A stretch of DNA of 64,000 bases from Kaistella sp. (GTDB taxonomy: Bacteria; Bacteroidota; Bacteroidia; Flavobacteriales; Weeksellaceae). The notes under the pieces were generated by a model. It was not told where the DNA came from. It worked only from the letters and a program-made list of their open reading frames with translations, and searched no databases. The position numbers and the translations under genes were made by a program. The stretch lies in contig JAIBEW010000032.1 in NCBI GenBank assembly GCA_019459085.1, positions 1-64,000 of the forward strand. The letters are read 5' to 3'. Numbering within the stretch: the first letter of the stretch is position 1; each line of letters starts with the position of its first letter. Positions 1-9,732 of the stretch are shown here, piece by piece.

Positions 1-1
1 T

Positions 2-247
2 CACATCAACCATCAGATTATCTTTGACGAGAATTCCGGCGAAATGCTGCAGAACCGTCCGCACCAAACAAAGGACTTTGGACAGAAGTACGTAGCTGCA
101 AACTACGACATCCATGTCGGTGCAATATGGGGAATTTGGGGAAAGATCCTGGCCTTTATCGTAAGCCTCGCCTGTGCTTCCTTGCCGGTGACCGGATTTC
201 TGGTATGGTGGGGCCGGAGGAACAAAGCGAAAAGAACTCCGGTTTAA
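2..247 (+). CDS. C-terminal end of PepSY-associated transmembrane protein (truncated by window edge)
   Basis: Frame open from the left edge: HINHQIIFDENSGEMLQNRPHQTKDFGQKYVAANYDIHVGAIWGIWGKILAFIVSLACASLPVTGFLVWWGRR; the 'hDiHvG...GFLvWwgRrnk' ending is typical of PepSY TM proteins. Confidence 0.8.
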   Translation, partial: HINHQIIFDENSGEMLQNRPHQTKDFGQKYVAANYDIHVGAIWGIWGKILAFIVSLACASLPVTGFLVWWGRRNKAKRTPV

Positions 248-487
248 TCCGAATCCTTGGACTCAACATCAAAGCCTAAAAAATTTCAGCGGTCACCCTT
301 TTTATGCTGAGCCTGCAGAAGTAAGGGTAGGGAGTAAAAACCGCTGAAATTTTTCCCAACCGACTCCCTTTAAGAGTAGGATTAGTCTATAGGTGTACTC
401 CGTAGCCATCTGCGGCAGAACTGTGTGAACAGAAGAACAGTTTGATGAACCGGTACACACTGCGTTTTTTAATCATAGTGAACATTG

Positions 488-880
488 TCACAATAATGAT
501 TTTTTTATCAACCTCTGGATATAGGCTTCATTTAAAGCATTTGCAATCTTTTCGATATAGATTTTGTCTTCAGAAACAAGGCTGTCGGATTCACCAACAT
601 TGGTGCTTATTCTTATGGCATATTCATTTTTTATAGAAATGAACCAGCAAATTCCTAGGAGAATCATAAGGAGACCGACAAAAAATAGATCTCCCGCAAA
701 CAAAAATGGGAAACCAAGAAGGGTGATAACTACCGCCTTTAGCCTGCTCTTGGAAATTTCACAAACATAAACCGACGAGACATTTTTCATGGAATAGGTC
801 CTGGAGGGCGTAACATACCGTACTGGCGTTACGGTAACATTCGTATCATGATAAAAAACAGTTTCATTTTGAATTGCCAT
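488..880 (-). CDS. DUF6232-like small membrane protein
   Basis: 130 aa; MAIQNETVFYHDTNVTVTPVRYVTPSRTYSMKNVSSV then two TM segments. Confidence 0.65.
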   Translation of the reverse strand: MAIQNETVFYHDTNVTVTPVRYVTPSRTYSMKNVSSVYVCEISKSRLKAVVITLLGFPFLFAGDLFFVGLLMILLGICWFISIKNEYAIRISTNVGESDSLVSEDKIYIEKIANALNEAYIQRLIKKSLL

Positions 881-1038
881 TTTTGAGGTATTTTAATAGT
901 TAATTCTGTGATCTTCTAAATATTTATACGTCAAAAATAATAGTATTCTTTCTCTTCACCTTACGGAAAACCGTAAAGCAAATAATTTTTATGGAAAAAA
1001 TCCTTTCAAAACTTTAAAAGGATAGAAATACTGGTGTT

Positions 1039-1701
1039 TTAGAGAATACCCAGGTCCTTGCACAGGACGATCAATTCAATATTGTTTTTGGCGTCAAGGG
1101 TTTCCCTTAATTCGTTTAGCCTTTTTTCGATGGCGCTCTGGCTGTCGGGTTTGATCTGCTTCTCCTTGAAAAGCATTTCTATTTCTTTCTGCCTCCGTCC
1201 TTGGGCCAAACACTTGAGGAGGTAAATATCATAATCGGTAACGGCTTGCGAATTGTTCCGGATAGCACCGACGATTTCCCGGGGAATCACAGTTTCGCCG
1301 GCAAACACTTTCTTGATAACGGTCGTGAGCTCTTTGCCATCATTCCGTCCTTTGCTTACAAAGCCGTTCACATAAAAATTTTTAAATAAATCATCAATAA
1401 TCATCGGTTTCTTTTCAATAGAAAACACGATGATTTTGAGGTTGGGCTGAAGTATACGTACTGCTCGGATAAGTTCCTGGCCGGTGGTAATGGCCTGATT
1501 TCTGTGGTCTGCAACAAATCCTAAATCAGTGATCAGCAGTTCATAAGGATTATTTTCGGCAACTCCCTGTTTAATTTTATAATAGGCATCGTCACAGTAA
1601 CTTACAAATTCATAATCCTGAATCTGCAATCCTTTGAGGGTATTAATGAGGCCTAAGTTTTCAATTTCGTGATCTTCGGCACTGATAATCTTTTTGAACA
1701 T
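1039..1701 (-). CDS. Response regulator with receiver domain and C-terminal LuxR/NarL-like HTH
   Basis: 220 aa; receiver-like N-terminus (ISAEDHEIENLG..LLITDLGF), HTH-like C-terminus (LLKCLAQGRRQKEIEMLF); adjacent to histidine kinase. Confidence 0.8.
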   Translation of the reverse strand: MFKKIISAEDHEIENLGLINTLKGLQIQDYEFVSYCDDAYYKIKQGVAENNPYELLITDLGFVADHRNQAITTGQELIRAVRILQPNLKIIVFSIEKKPMIIDDLFKNFYVNGFVSKGRNDGKELTTVIKKVFAGETVIPREIVGAIRNNSQAVTDYDIYLLKCLAQGRRQKEIEMLFKEKQIKPDSQSAIEKRLNELRETLDAKNNIELIVLCKDLGIL

Positions 1702-1704
1702 AAT

Positions 1705-3345
1705 TTAAAAAATTGGAATAGAGAAATGAACGATAAGTCCTCCTTTAGGATTGGGTTCAAAATGAATGGTTCCCCCAATGGTTTTAATACGGTTTTCCAT
1801 ATTGTGAATTCCTGATCTCTTTTTCTGGTGTAGATCAGGAATTCCCAGTCCGTTGTCTGTGTATTTTACTTGCAGATTTTTTGCAGTTCTTTGTATGACA
1901 ACAGAAGCAAATTTCCCCTTACTGTGTTTTTTCATATTCACCATCAGTTCCCGCATTACATAATAAATCTCAGTCTGTACAGCGCTGGGAATGTATTGCC
2001 ATGTCGCAGTATTATTACCAACGATCAGGACTTTTTGGGTATTAGAGGAATAGGAGGAAAGCATCTGCTGTAAACGGAGTGGAAAATCTTGGTTCTCAAA
2101 TTCTACCAGATCGTCACGCGCAATATCTCTTGATTCTTCATACATCTTTTCGATACTGTTCAGGATATTTTCTTTGTTGAGTTCAGGAGTATTCTGAATT
2201 TCAACCATCGTATGGTACAGACCGTTTGCAATTACATCATGTACTTTTTTGGAATATTTCAATTGGGTGTTCTTTACCTCCAGCTCTTTTTCATAAGCAT
2301 CCTGTTTTCGCCTCTTGAGGTACCAGAAAAGTCCGAAAAAGAGACTGGCAATAAGGCTGAAAATGGAAACACGCTGTTTTAAAATCTGATTTCGTGACAC
2401 CAGAATGTCGGCCTTGTTTTTTTCAGTTTCATAAATAACAGAAGCAAACTGGTTTCTGGAATTGTTTTTAACCTGCTGTACACTGTCACTGAGGGTTTGG
2501 TATTCTACAAAAAGTGTCTGCACGTTTTGGCCGTCGTCAGTATTGATCATTTTTCTTAAGGCATCAAGCTGGTCATCTGCACTTCCCGTCTTTTTTGCAT
2601 TCTCATACATAGCACTGGCAAAGCGTAGCGCCTGTTGCGGATCTTTTTTGCGGTAGAAATCCGCAAGATGAGAAAAACTCGCCGTCATTCCGTACAGATC
2701 ACCGCGTTTGGTTCTGCTCTTTAAAATGGTATGCATTGGCACGTCCGCTTTATATTGCGGGTCTTCCAGAAATTTTGCATAGGCCAGATTATCGGAAACC
2801 CTGTTCCGGAATTCGATACTGTCCCGAATGAGCGGATCCGTGGCAACACCTTCGAAAAGCCGTTTTGCGTCAGAATACTTTCCTATTTTTAGATAGGAAA
2901 TTCCCATATTGTTTTGGATGGTTAAATCCGAATAATCATCATGGTTAAACTGCAAAGCTTTATTATAGCAGTAAAGGGCTTCCTTATTATTTTTGAGAGC
3001 ATTGTGGTTGATGGCAAACTGATTATAGATGGACGTGAGCATAGATTGATCGCGAGCCGCAAGTTTTGCGGCTTTTCTGAGATTTTCATTGCTTCCAAGG
3101 AAATCTCCTTTTTCTGTTTGAATAATTGCCAGAAAAATCAATGAATTGGCTGCGTTTGCATCATCATTTGCGGCAATATATGCCTCATAAGCCTGATAAA
3201 AGTGGGTAAAGGAATCGTTGTATTTTCCCTGATAATATAAATATTCTCCTTTATCATAAGAACTGTCGGCTGCCGACAGTTCTTTTTTGTTCCCGCAGGA
3301 AAAGAAAAACAGAAGAAAAAGTAAAAACAGGGAATGTTTTTTCAT
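1705..3345 (-). CDS. Tetratricopeptide-repeat sensor histidine kinase (HisKA_3/HATPase type)
   Basis: 546 aa; lipoprotein-like N-terminus (FLLFFFSCGN), TPRs, TM (VSIFSLIASLFFGLFWYL), VHDVIANGLYHTM H-box, YTDNGLGIPD and GIHNMENRIKTIGG ATPase motifs. Confidence 0.88.
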   Translation of the reverse strand: MKKHSLFLLFLLFFFSCGNKKELSAADSSYDKGEYLYYQGKYNDSFTHFYQAYEAYIAANDDANAANSLIFLAIIQTEKGDFLGSNENLRKAAKLAARDQSMLTSIYNQFAINHNALKNNKEALYCYNKALQFNHDDYSDLTIQNNMGISYLKIGKYSDAKRLFEGVATDPLIRDSIEFRNRVSDNLAYAKFLEDPQYKADVPMHTILKSRTKRGDLYGMTASFSHLADFYRKKDPQQALRFASAMYENAKKTGSADDQLDALRKMINTDDGQNVQTLFVEYQTLSDSVQQVKNNSRNQFASVIYETEKNKADILVSRNQILKQRVSIFSLIASLFFGLFWYLKRRKQDAYEKELEVKNTQLKYSKKVHDVIANGLYHTMVEIQNTPELNKENILNSIEKMYEESRDIARDDLVEFENQDFPLRLQQMLSSYSSNTQKVLIVGNNTATWQYIPSAVQTEIYYVMRELMVNMKKHSKGKFASVVIQRTAKNLQVKYTDNGLGIPDLHQKKRSGIHNMENRIKTIGGTIHFEPNPKGGLIVHFSIPIF

Positions 3346-3367
3346 TCCCCTAAATTAATGAAATTAT

Positions 3368-3535
3368 TTATCTTTTTGGTGGGATGGGTTGTGTTTCTCC
3401 TCCTGTATCAATTGGGTTCTGATTTACAGGCGGGTTGGTGATTTCAATTACTGGGGTAGTACTCCCTGTATCATTTAAGGTGGCGGTGGTATTGGTAAAG
3501 TTTAATCCTAGAAGGATGAGTAATAATTCTAACAT
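3368..3535 (-). CDS. Small 55-aa peptide with hydrophobic N-terminus and Thr/Pro-rich tail
   Basis: Read directly from the minus strand; below the ORF-track cutoff: MLELLLILLGLNFTNTTATLNDTGSTTPVIEITNPPVNQNPIDTGGETQPIPPKR*; preceded by an A/T-rich leader (TTAAATTTTAAAAATCATG) like the ssb leader in this window. Confidence 0.5.
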   Translation of the reverse strand: MLELLLILLGLNFTNTTATLNDTGSTTPVIEITNPPVNQNPIDTGGETQPIPPKR

Positions 3536-3930
3536 GATTTTTAAAATTTAAGATTGATTAAGTTTCATTCCCGCTCAGAACACAGGTTCTGAGCAGAAGA
3601 CATGACTGAAAATTGAAATGCTTCTTATAAATTTGAAGGGAAGTAGGGGTACATCATACAGTTGCGATAATCCGCTTCCCTAAACCGGATGAACTCAGAT
3701 GCATGTTGTACTGTTTTTGGAAATCAGTTTTGTAACTTTGTTTTTTTTGAGGTTTCTGTACGCATTGATTTCTGAGTCAAAGTAACGCCATTAGGAAGCT
3801 TTTTTTAGAGACAGTGGAGAGACAGAAGAAAGACATCTGAAAGAAACTTGTTTATGGGAAACCTTTTTTTTTGTTCGACAGTAAATAGTCTATTTTGGAC
3901 ACACATTTTTAATTTTTCACAATAATTGAT

Positions 3931-4620
3931 ATGCAGAAAAAGAGAGCACTCATAAAAATGGTGTTTGATAAAGCCAGAAAAGAAGTCCCCAATCCAAGCA
4001 CATCTTCTCTTGCTGCTTATTTAAGTGCTTTGTTTCAGGAAAAATTTGAATTTGCGAAAGGAGAAAAAACCTTTTCCCGGTATCATAAGAAACTCATCGA
4101 TGAAAATACAGATTATAATATTGACGCAATCACCCTCGATCAGTTAAGCACTTACATTGGATTCGAAAATTTCAGTGCATTTTGCGAAAATTATAAAGAT
4201 GAAAACGTTCAGCAGTACGGCGCAGTAAAGATCACTGTCTCAGATCAGGCAGCGGATAATAACGTATCGGGTACGGTATCGGGAATAGTAATCAATATCA
4301 CCAATTCGCCTACATTCAATATTCCTGAATTCTTTACCCAGAATAAGAACAGTTTTGCATTTTTGGGGCTGGTAATGGTGTTGGGGTTCTTCTTGAACAG
4401 GTCTGGGTTTTTTGAAAAGAATAGAGACCATATTGTCGTAGAAGTATGGAATCCAGCGGTGCCCGTTACGGAACAGAATGGTTCCGCAGTACAGAAACTC
4501 CGGATTTATATCATTGAGAAACCGGATCCGGAAACAGCGGTCGAAATAATTACAGAAAAGGAAGAAGAGTGTATGTACTGGAATGGGGATCATTACGAAG
4601 CGGCATTTTGTGATGATTAG
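3931..4620 (+). CDS. Hypothetical membrane protein with conserved cytoplasmic N-terminal domain (C-terminus probably truncated by frameshift)
   Basis: 229 aa; one TM (FAFLGLVMVLGFFLNRSGFF); coding-like sequence continues in other frames after the stop. Confidence 0.6.
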   Translation: MQKKRALIKMVFDKARKEVPNPSTSSLAAYLSALFQEKFEFAKGEKTFSRYHKKLIDENTDYNIDAITLDQLSTYIGFENFSAFCENYKDENVQQYGAVKITVSDQAADNNVSGTVSGIVINITNSPTFNIPEFFTQNKNSFAFLGLVMVLGFFLNRSGFFEKNRDHIVVEVWNPAVPVTEQNGSAVQKLRIYIIEKPDPETAVEIITEKEEECMYWNGDHYEAAFCDD

Positions 4621-4843
4621 ATAGTCGTGGTGTCCATGTGATTTCATTTGATGAGGATCAGTGCGGACGTTTGAAAAAATCACCGTGCCCGACACTCTTA
4701 CCGCAGATAATGCAACAGGAAAAGTACGGTACGGTAAATCCGGAAATTAGTGTGAATACTCCACCCATTTTGGAATCCATCCGGCCACCGGCAAAACATT
4801 GAAGCCTGTTTCGGAACATATCATTGAGAGCTATATCAAGTAG
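4621..4843 (+). pseudogene. Frameshifted C-terminal remnant of the preceding gene
   Basis: After FCDD* the frame starting at 4620 reads DSRGVHVISFDEDQ, then the frame at 4670 reads FEKITVPDTLTADNATGKVRYGKSGN*CEYSTHFGIHPATGKTLKPVSEHIIESYIK*. Confidence 0.5.
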
Positions 4844-5171
4844 GTTCATTTCTATTGTGTCTTTTCTGAACTCAGCGAAAATGTTCTTACACACCATAAT
4901 TGACCTTTCACAGTCATTGCGGACTGGCGACCGCCGACTGATCAACCTCAAAACCATAAACCGCATCCAAATCCATTATCCAACACCTAGCATCTCACTG
5001 CCTTATTCTTTACTCTTTTTCCGAACCACGCAACCTCCATCTCATCGACTTAACGACTTAAACTTTTCTTTTGCGTCCCTCTAATTTCTTTACCCTCTAC
5101 TGCACAACACTCATTCTGGCTGTGTACTTCCGCATATCATTTCAAGAATAAAAATATTCACTGCTACTGAT

Positions 5172-5214
5172 AAAATAAAAAGATCCTTTTCCATGAAAAG
5201 GATCTTTTTATTTT
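5172..5214 (-). terminator. Strong intrinsic terminator hairpin
   Basis: Perfect 20-bp inverted repeat AAAATAAAAAGATCCTTTTC-CAT-GAAAAGGATCTTTTTATTTT at the 3' end of the FG-GAP gene. Confidence 0.85.
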
Positions 5215-8200
5215 ATTTTCTTATTACTTTCGAAGTATGAACGTTGTTGCCACTTTCAACAGTTACGATGTACACACCCGTTGGTAAATGTGACAAGTCA
5301 ATTTCCGGCTGATTTTCATTTCGCAGAACTTGCTGTCCAATTGCATTCTGAACGGTAATTTTCTTAATTTTTTCAGATGATTTTATATACACCATACCTG
5401 TGGTGGGATTTGGATATATAGTAAACTCCGTAATAGAAGCAGAAGCGGTAGAGAGAACCTGATTTACAATTTCAGTATGTACTGTATTGGTTACTATTGC
5501 AGGATTGTAATCGAAGAATATTTCTGCAGTGTTGGTAAAAATATCTCCCACTACAACGTTTGATTTTGGTTTGATTTTATAAGCAATATAGCCGTGGGAA
5601 TTTGGTTCGTCATTGGTTCCCGGAAGATAAATGGCATCAAAAATAAATTCTACATTATTGCCGTTCGTAACAACCGCTCTGTTTGGATGGCTGTACGATT
5701 CTAATGTAAGGGTAGACCAATCCAAATGAGCATCTAAAATATTTTTTACCCTTACTCTTTGTGCATGATAATTTCCTGTATTTTGAAACCTGATCACATA
5801 ATGCAAATAATCATCTTTCTGCGACAATAAAATCTGCGGACCTTCCAAAACCTGTATTTCATTTGGATCATAAGAACCTACAACATTTTGCTTAAGAACA
5901 AAGGTATTGTCAGCCGGGGTAATATCTTGCGGAACTTGTGCCGTTGCGGTAAACTCAAGTACATCGCCAATATTGGTCGTAGGTATAGTATGCATGAGCA
6001 ATTTTAGCTCAATTGTTTTCGAATGAAAAGGTGACAAATCTGTATAATTGAAATACAGATTGCCTGTAGATTGAGAATCTGGAGCCGTGTTAGACGAAAC
6101 GAAATTCATCTTTGAATAATTAAAGTTGAAAACAATTTGTCCGCTTACCTTTTGAGATCCCTTATTGGAAATCACAATTTTGTACGAAGTTGCAAAACCT
6201 GGTCTGGCCACATCTAAAGGGTAAATAGAAACTTCCAGGTTTTTGAAAACCGAATTTGGAATCAAACAAAAATCGGCATTCTGAGTTTCCCCCAAAGATG
6301 TAAAATTCTGAACCTGACTTTGAGGTGAAACGGTATAATCAGGTAAAGGAGATGAAACTGATGTGGTAAATTGACTTTGATTTGCCACCAGCGAATATGC
6401 TCCCAGAGCGTTAGTAAAAGTAGCATAAGAATGTTGTGCATTCTGTGTTTTCACCATCACCATTGAAGCTCCGATATCGGCTGGGCTGCACCCATTATTA
6501 TCTTCATCAAAACGTACTTTTCCAGAAATATTGTTTTGATAGGCAGCACCCGTTTCGAACCAAACAATCATATTGGTTTCGTTGCCATCTTCGCCAACAT
6601 CCGATCCTGCGGCAAAGTCTGGTTTTCCATCGCCATTGTAATCAGCAATGGTAAAATCTCTTACCCGTCCTATATTATTGGTCACCAATTGTGCAGTTCC
6701 AAGATTTCCGGAACCAAGATTTTTATACCATCTTAATTTAGGCTGCGGAAAAGTGTTGGTGACAATATCTTTAAGTCCGTCTCCGTCGATATCGTATGCA
6801 ATGATGGATCGGGGATGATTTACAGTTCCCGGAACTAACCTTTTGGTGTAGGTTCCGTTTCCGTTATTCTGAAACCAACCTGCCTCATTGTGAAAATAAT
6901 TTACAAATAAAACGTCTACATCTCCGTCTCCGTCAACATCTGCGTTGGTTGCATCTGTAGGATAATGCATTTGGGTAACAACAATGTGGTTCGTAGAAAA
7001 ATTTCCCAATCCATCAGTGTTTTCATACCACTCGATTTCTTTATTGTTGTAGGTCGCCAGAACATCATAATCTCCGTCATTATCCATATCCAGGGTTTTT
7101 AATGACAGCGGATATTTATTGGCTATTGAGAAAAAACTGGTAGGTGAAGAAAAATTCCCTGACCCATTGTTCACAAATTTCATTAATGAAGTTTCTTGAT
7201 ATGCAGCAACCAAATCGGAATCTCCATCGTTATCAATATCGGCAACTGCTAACCCAATAACGTCTTTAGGCAAAGTATTTGCAAGTATTTGTTCGGTAAA
7301 ATTGCCGGAACCGTCATTTTTAAATATTGAAATTCTGTAATACGTTACATAATTAACCTCATATTGATATTTTACTACAAAATCGTTATCCCCATCGTTA
7401 TCCGAATCCAACAATTGTGCATACATCGGATAAATGGTACTGTCGTTAATCACGATTTGAGGGCCGCTAAATGTACCAAGTCCATCGGTATTTTGGTACC
7501 AACTCATTTTGCTGTCTCCGTTTGAAGTAGATAGAATGTCAATGTCGCCATCTCCGTCGATATCTCCACTGGCAATGGAATTAAGAAAATTAACGCCGTA
7601 AGTAAGTGCTTTTTGTAATCCAAAATTTCCTGCGCCTAAATTTTGATACCAGGAAATTTTGGAATCTAATGTAGATAAAGAGTATACATCCGGTTTCCCA
7701 TCCTGATCAAAATCTGCAAAATTGAAATCCAGGCTTCCTTTTGCACGATCAGTAATGATTTGATCCGTTCCAAAAGTTGCGTTTCCTAAATTTTTTCTCC
7801 ATACCACGTTATTCAGCCAGAAAACACGATATACGATATCTTCTTTACCATCCATATCCACATCAAACATTTTGATGCCATGTCGGTCTACATTATATGC
7901 GAATCCGTTGGGATTTCCAGGCGCATTTGAAATGATAGCCATTGCCGAAAAATTTCCTAATGCATCGGTATTTCGATACCATCGGAATTGCACCGTATTG
8001 CCATTTTCGTAATAAAAAAGGAGGTCCTGATCTCCATCACCATCAATATCACCGACTTCAATTTTTTCTCCGATTGCACTGCTTTCTACAGTTTCTTTTA
8101 GAGTAAAAACCCCGGTACCGTCATTTTTATACCATCTTATAAAATAACCAGCTTTAGTAACAAGATCCATCTTATTATCGCCATCCAAATCCTTAAAAAT

Positions 8201-8761
8201 AGCGATAGATGGTCCGCCTGTCGCGGTTGTAAAAATGGTAATGGTAGCTGGAAAAGTTCCGGTTCCACTATTTTTTTTCCATCCCGCTACTAATTGGCTT
8301 TGGAAATAGATATCCAGAAAGCCATCAGAATCTACATCCAAAATTTGAAATTGCGTGTAGGTTCCTGAATTCATTTGAATTGGCGCTGAAAATGTCCCTA
8401 AATTTCCACTTCCGGTCATCATAAAAATTCCAGTAGACGTTCTGAAAATGATATCCTTAAAACCATCATAATTTAAATCTGCACTTTTTACGTCTAAAAC
8501 TTCAGAGGTATGGGTATAAATACTCTGTATTGGTGAAAAGCTGTGTTGTTGGGTAGAAACATTTCTCATCCAAAAAATCTTTCTATAGTCAGCAGCCAGA
8601 ATGTCGGCTCTTGAATCATTATCGAGGTCCACATGAGTGGCAACACTTACAGAAGGAGCATTATAAGAGTCATCGATAACAATATTTTGTGGAAATGAGT
8701 TTTGCGCCCAAGTAGAAATACCGCAAATTAATAAACTAAAGAAAAATAGATTTTTTATCAT
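5213..8761 (-). CDS. FG-GAP/VCBS-repeat secreted protein with T9SS type A C-terminal sorting domain
   Basis: ORF track opens at 8854, but the signal peptide MIKNLFFFSLLICGISTWAQ begins at 8761; many DxDxDGxxD repeats; C-terminus ITEFTIYPNPTTGMVYIKSSE...GVYIVTVESGNNVHTSKVIRK. Confidence 0.9.
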   Translation of the reverse strand: MIKNLFFFSLLICGISTWAQNSFPQNIVIDDSYNAPSVSVATHVDLDNDSRADILAADYRKIFWMRNVSTQQHSFSPIQSIYTHTSEVLDVKSADLNYDGFKDIIFRTSTGIFMMTGSGNLGTFSAPIQMNSGTYTQFQILDVDSDGFLDIYFQSQLVAGWKKNSGTGTFPATITIFTTATGGPSIAIFKDLDGDNKMDLVTKAGYFIRWYKNDGTGVFTLKETVESSAIGEKIEVGDIDGDGDQDLLFYYENGNTVQFRWYRNTDALGNFSAMAIISNAPGNPNGFAYNVDRHGIKMFDVDMDGKEDIVYRVFWLNNVVWRKNLGNATFGTDQIITDRAKGSLDFNFADFDQDGKPDVYSLSTLDSKISWYQNLGAGNFGLQKALTYGVNFLNSIASGDIDGDGDIDILSTSNGDSKMSWYQNTDGLGTFSGPQIVINDSTIYPMYAQLLDSDNDGDNDFVVKYQYEVNYVTYYRISIFKNDGSGNFTEQILANTLPKDVIGLAVADIDNDGDSDLVAAYQETSLMKFVNNGSGNFSSPTSFFSIANKYPLSLKTLDMDNDGDYDVLATYNNKEIEWYENTDGLGNFSTNHIVVTQMHYPTDATNADVDGDGDVDVLFVNYFHNEAGWFQNNGNGTYTKRLVPGTVNHPRSIIAYDIDGDGLKDIVTNTFPQPKLRWYKNLGSGNLGTAQLVTNNIGRVRDFTIADYNGDGKPDFAAGSDVGEDGNETNMIVWFETGAAYQNNISGKVRFDEDNNGCSPADIGASMVMVKTQNAQHSYATFTNALGAYSLVANQSQFTTSVSSPLPDYTVSPQSQVQNFTSLGETQNADFCLIPNSVFKNLEVSIYPLDVARPGFATSYKIVISNKGSQKVSGQIVFNFNYSKMNFVSSNTAPDSQSTGNLYFNYTDLSPFHSKTIELKLLMHTIPTTNIGDVLEFTATAQVPQDITPADNTFVLKQNVVGSYDPNEIQVLEGPQILLSQKDDYLHYVIRFQNTGNYHAQRVRVKNILDAHLDWSTLTLESYSHPNRAVVTNGNNVEFIFDAIYLPGTNDEPNSHGYIAYKIKPKSNVVVGDIFTNTAEIFFDYNPAIVTNTVHTEIVNQVLSTASASITEFTIYPNPTTGMVYIKSSEKIKKITVQNAIGQQVLRNENQPEIDLSHLPTGVYIVTVESGNNVHTSKVIRK

Positions 8762-9150
8762 ATAATTGATTGATATTAATAGTTTTAAAGGCGCAAAAAT
8801 AATAAAAAAATAATAAAAAAAAACCAACAACCTTTCCTCATCCATCGTCCACAACTAAACAACTCCAACCCCTCCCTCCCTGATGCTTGCATGCAAAGAG
8901 CAGGATACCCCGGGGATACTTCACCCCAACTGCTCTCTGAAAACAGACATACAGAGCAAATACGGACAAAGGGGCTTTTTTCGGATTAATAGACATATCC
9001 CAGACAAAAGTGCGCTTGCGGACAAAACTTCGCAGAACGAACATACCTCTTGCATGCTTCATTTTTTCATCCAAATTTGCTCAGTGATCACAAAAGGTTT
9101 TAACGGATATACCTCAACATCTGAATGTTAATTTTTTAAAAATGTAATAA

Positions 9151-9420
9151 AAGCTTGGACAAAAAGCATCATTATGCTGGCAGGGACAATGGGTCCGGCA
9201 TAAGATAGTTGCTCAGCAGGGAACCACTCACTTCAAGCTGGTGTCAGCAGGCGTTGACGTCAACTTCGCAGCAGACCAGGCGGGTGCCGCCTTAAGCGCA
9301 ACGGGCATTCTGCAGCTGACGAATGTCCCTACGCTCACCATTACAATCGATAATCAACTGGAACCGGCCTCAGCGAATTCGATCTTCCTCCTTTTCGCGA
9401 TCAATTTTACCAGGAAGTAA
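9151..9420 (+). pseudogene. Open fragment without start codon, probable gene remnant
   Basis: Coding-like composition: KLGQKASLCWQGQWVRHKIVAQQGTTHFKLVSAGVDVNFAADQAGAALSATGILQLTNVPTLTITIDNQLEPASANSIFLLFAINFTRK*; the frame is opened by a stop, not by ATG. Confidence 0.4.
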
Positions 9421-9606
9421 TGACATCTTTTATCTGCTGAAAGATGGGGATTTCAATGCATCGCTGATCATCAGGGTTTCAGGAATACCATACGATCCTC
9501 GTGATGAAAACCACCCTGCTGCAGGGTAATGGTAATTTCCCCTTTACCTTCATCGCGAGACCTCCTCCACGGCGGCGTCGTCCGCACCCCTGATATTCAT
9601 AGCCGG

Positions 9607-9654
9607 CGGTCACCTCGATTAGTCGAAGTGCGGTCACTGAGTGAAGCCGAAGTG
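9607..9654 (+). repeat. Two tandem 24-bp imperfect repeat units
   Basis: CGGTCACCTCGATTAGTCGAAGTG followed directly by CGGTCACTGAGTGAAGCCGAAGTG. Confidence 0.7.
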
Positions 9655-9732
9655 TTGCGTCTCCATCTTTACTCTAGCTCCAATCCATACCCCGCAGCCC
9701 CTAACTTTTTAAAAAATAATGTAAATTGCAGC

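Noticed and set aside
442-770. Plus-strand ORFs 442..636 and 564..770
   Set aside because: Antisense to the DUF6232-like gene; low-complexity translation, no recognisable domain.
4240-5084. ORFs 4240..4695 (-), 4658..4966 (-), 4824..5084 (+)
   Set aside because: Antisense to or downstream of the real gene; the plus strand there carries the frameshifted C-terminus instead.
8838-9131. Overlapping ORFs 8838..9074 (-) and 8883..9131 (+)
   Set aside because: Mutually antisense, no signal or domain; treated as non-coding junction.
9529-9732. N-terminal 68-aa extension of the DUF389 ORF in the track
   Set aside because: Translation runs through the 24-bp repeat; family-like protein starts at MSNFLYHLF (9733).
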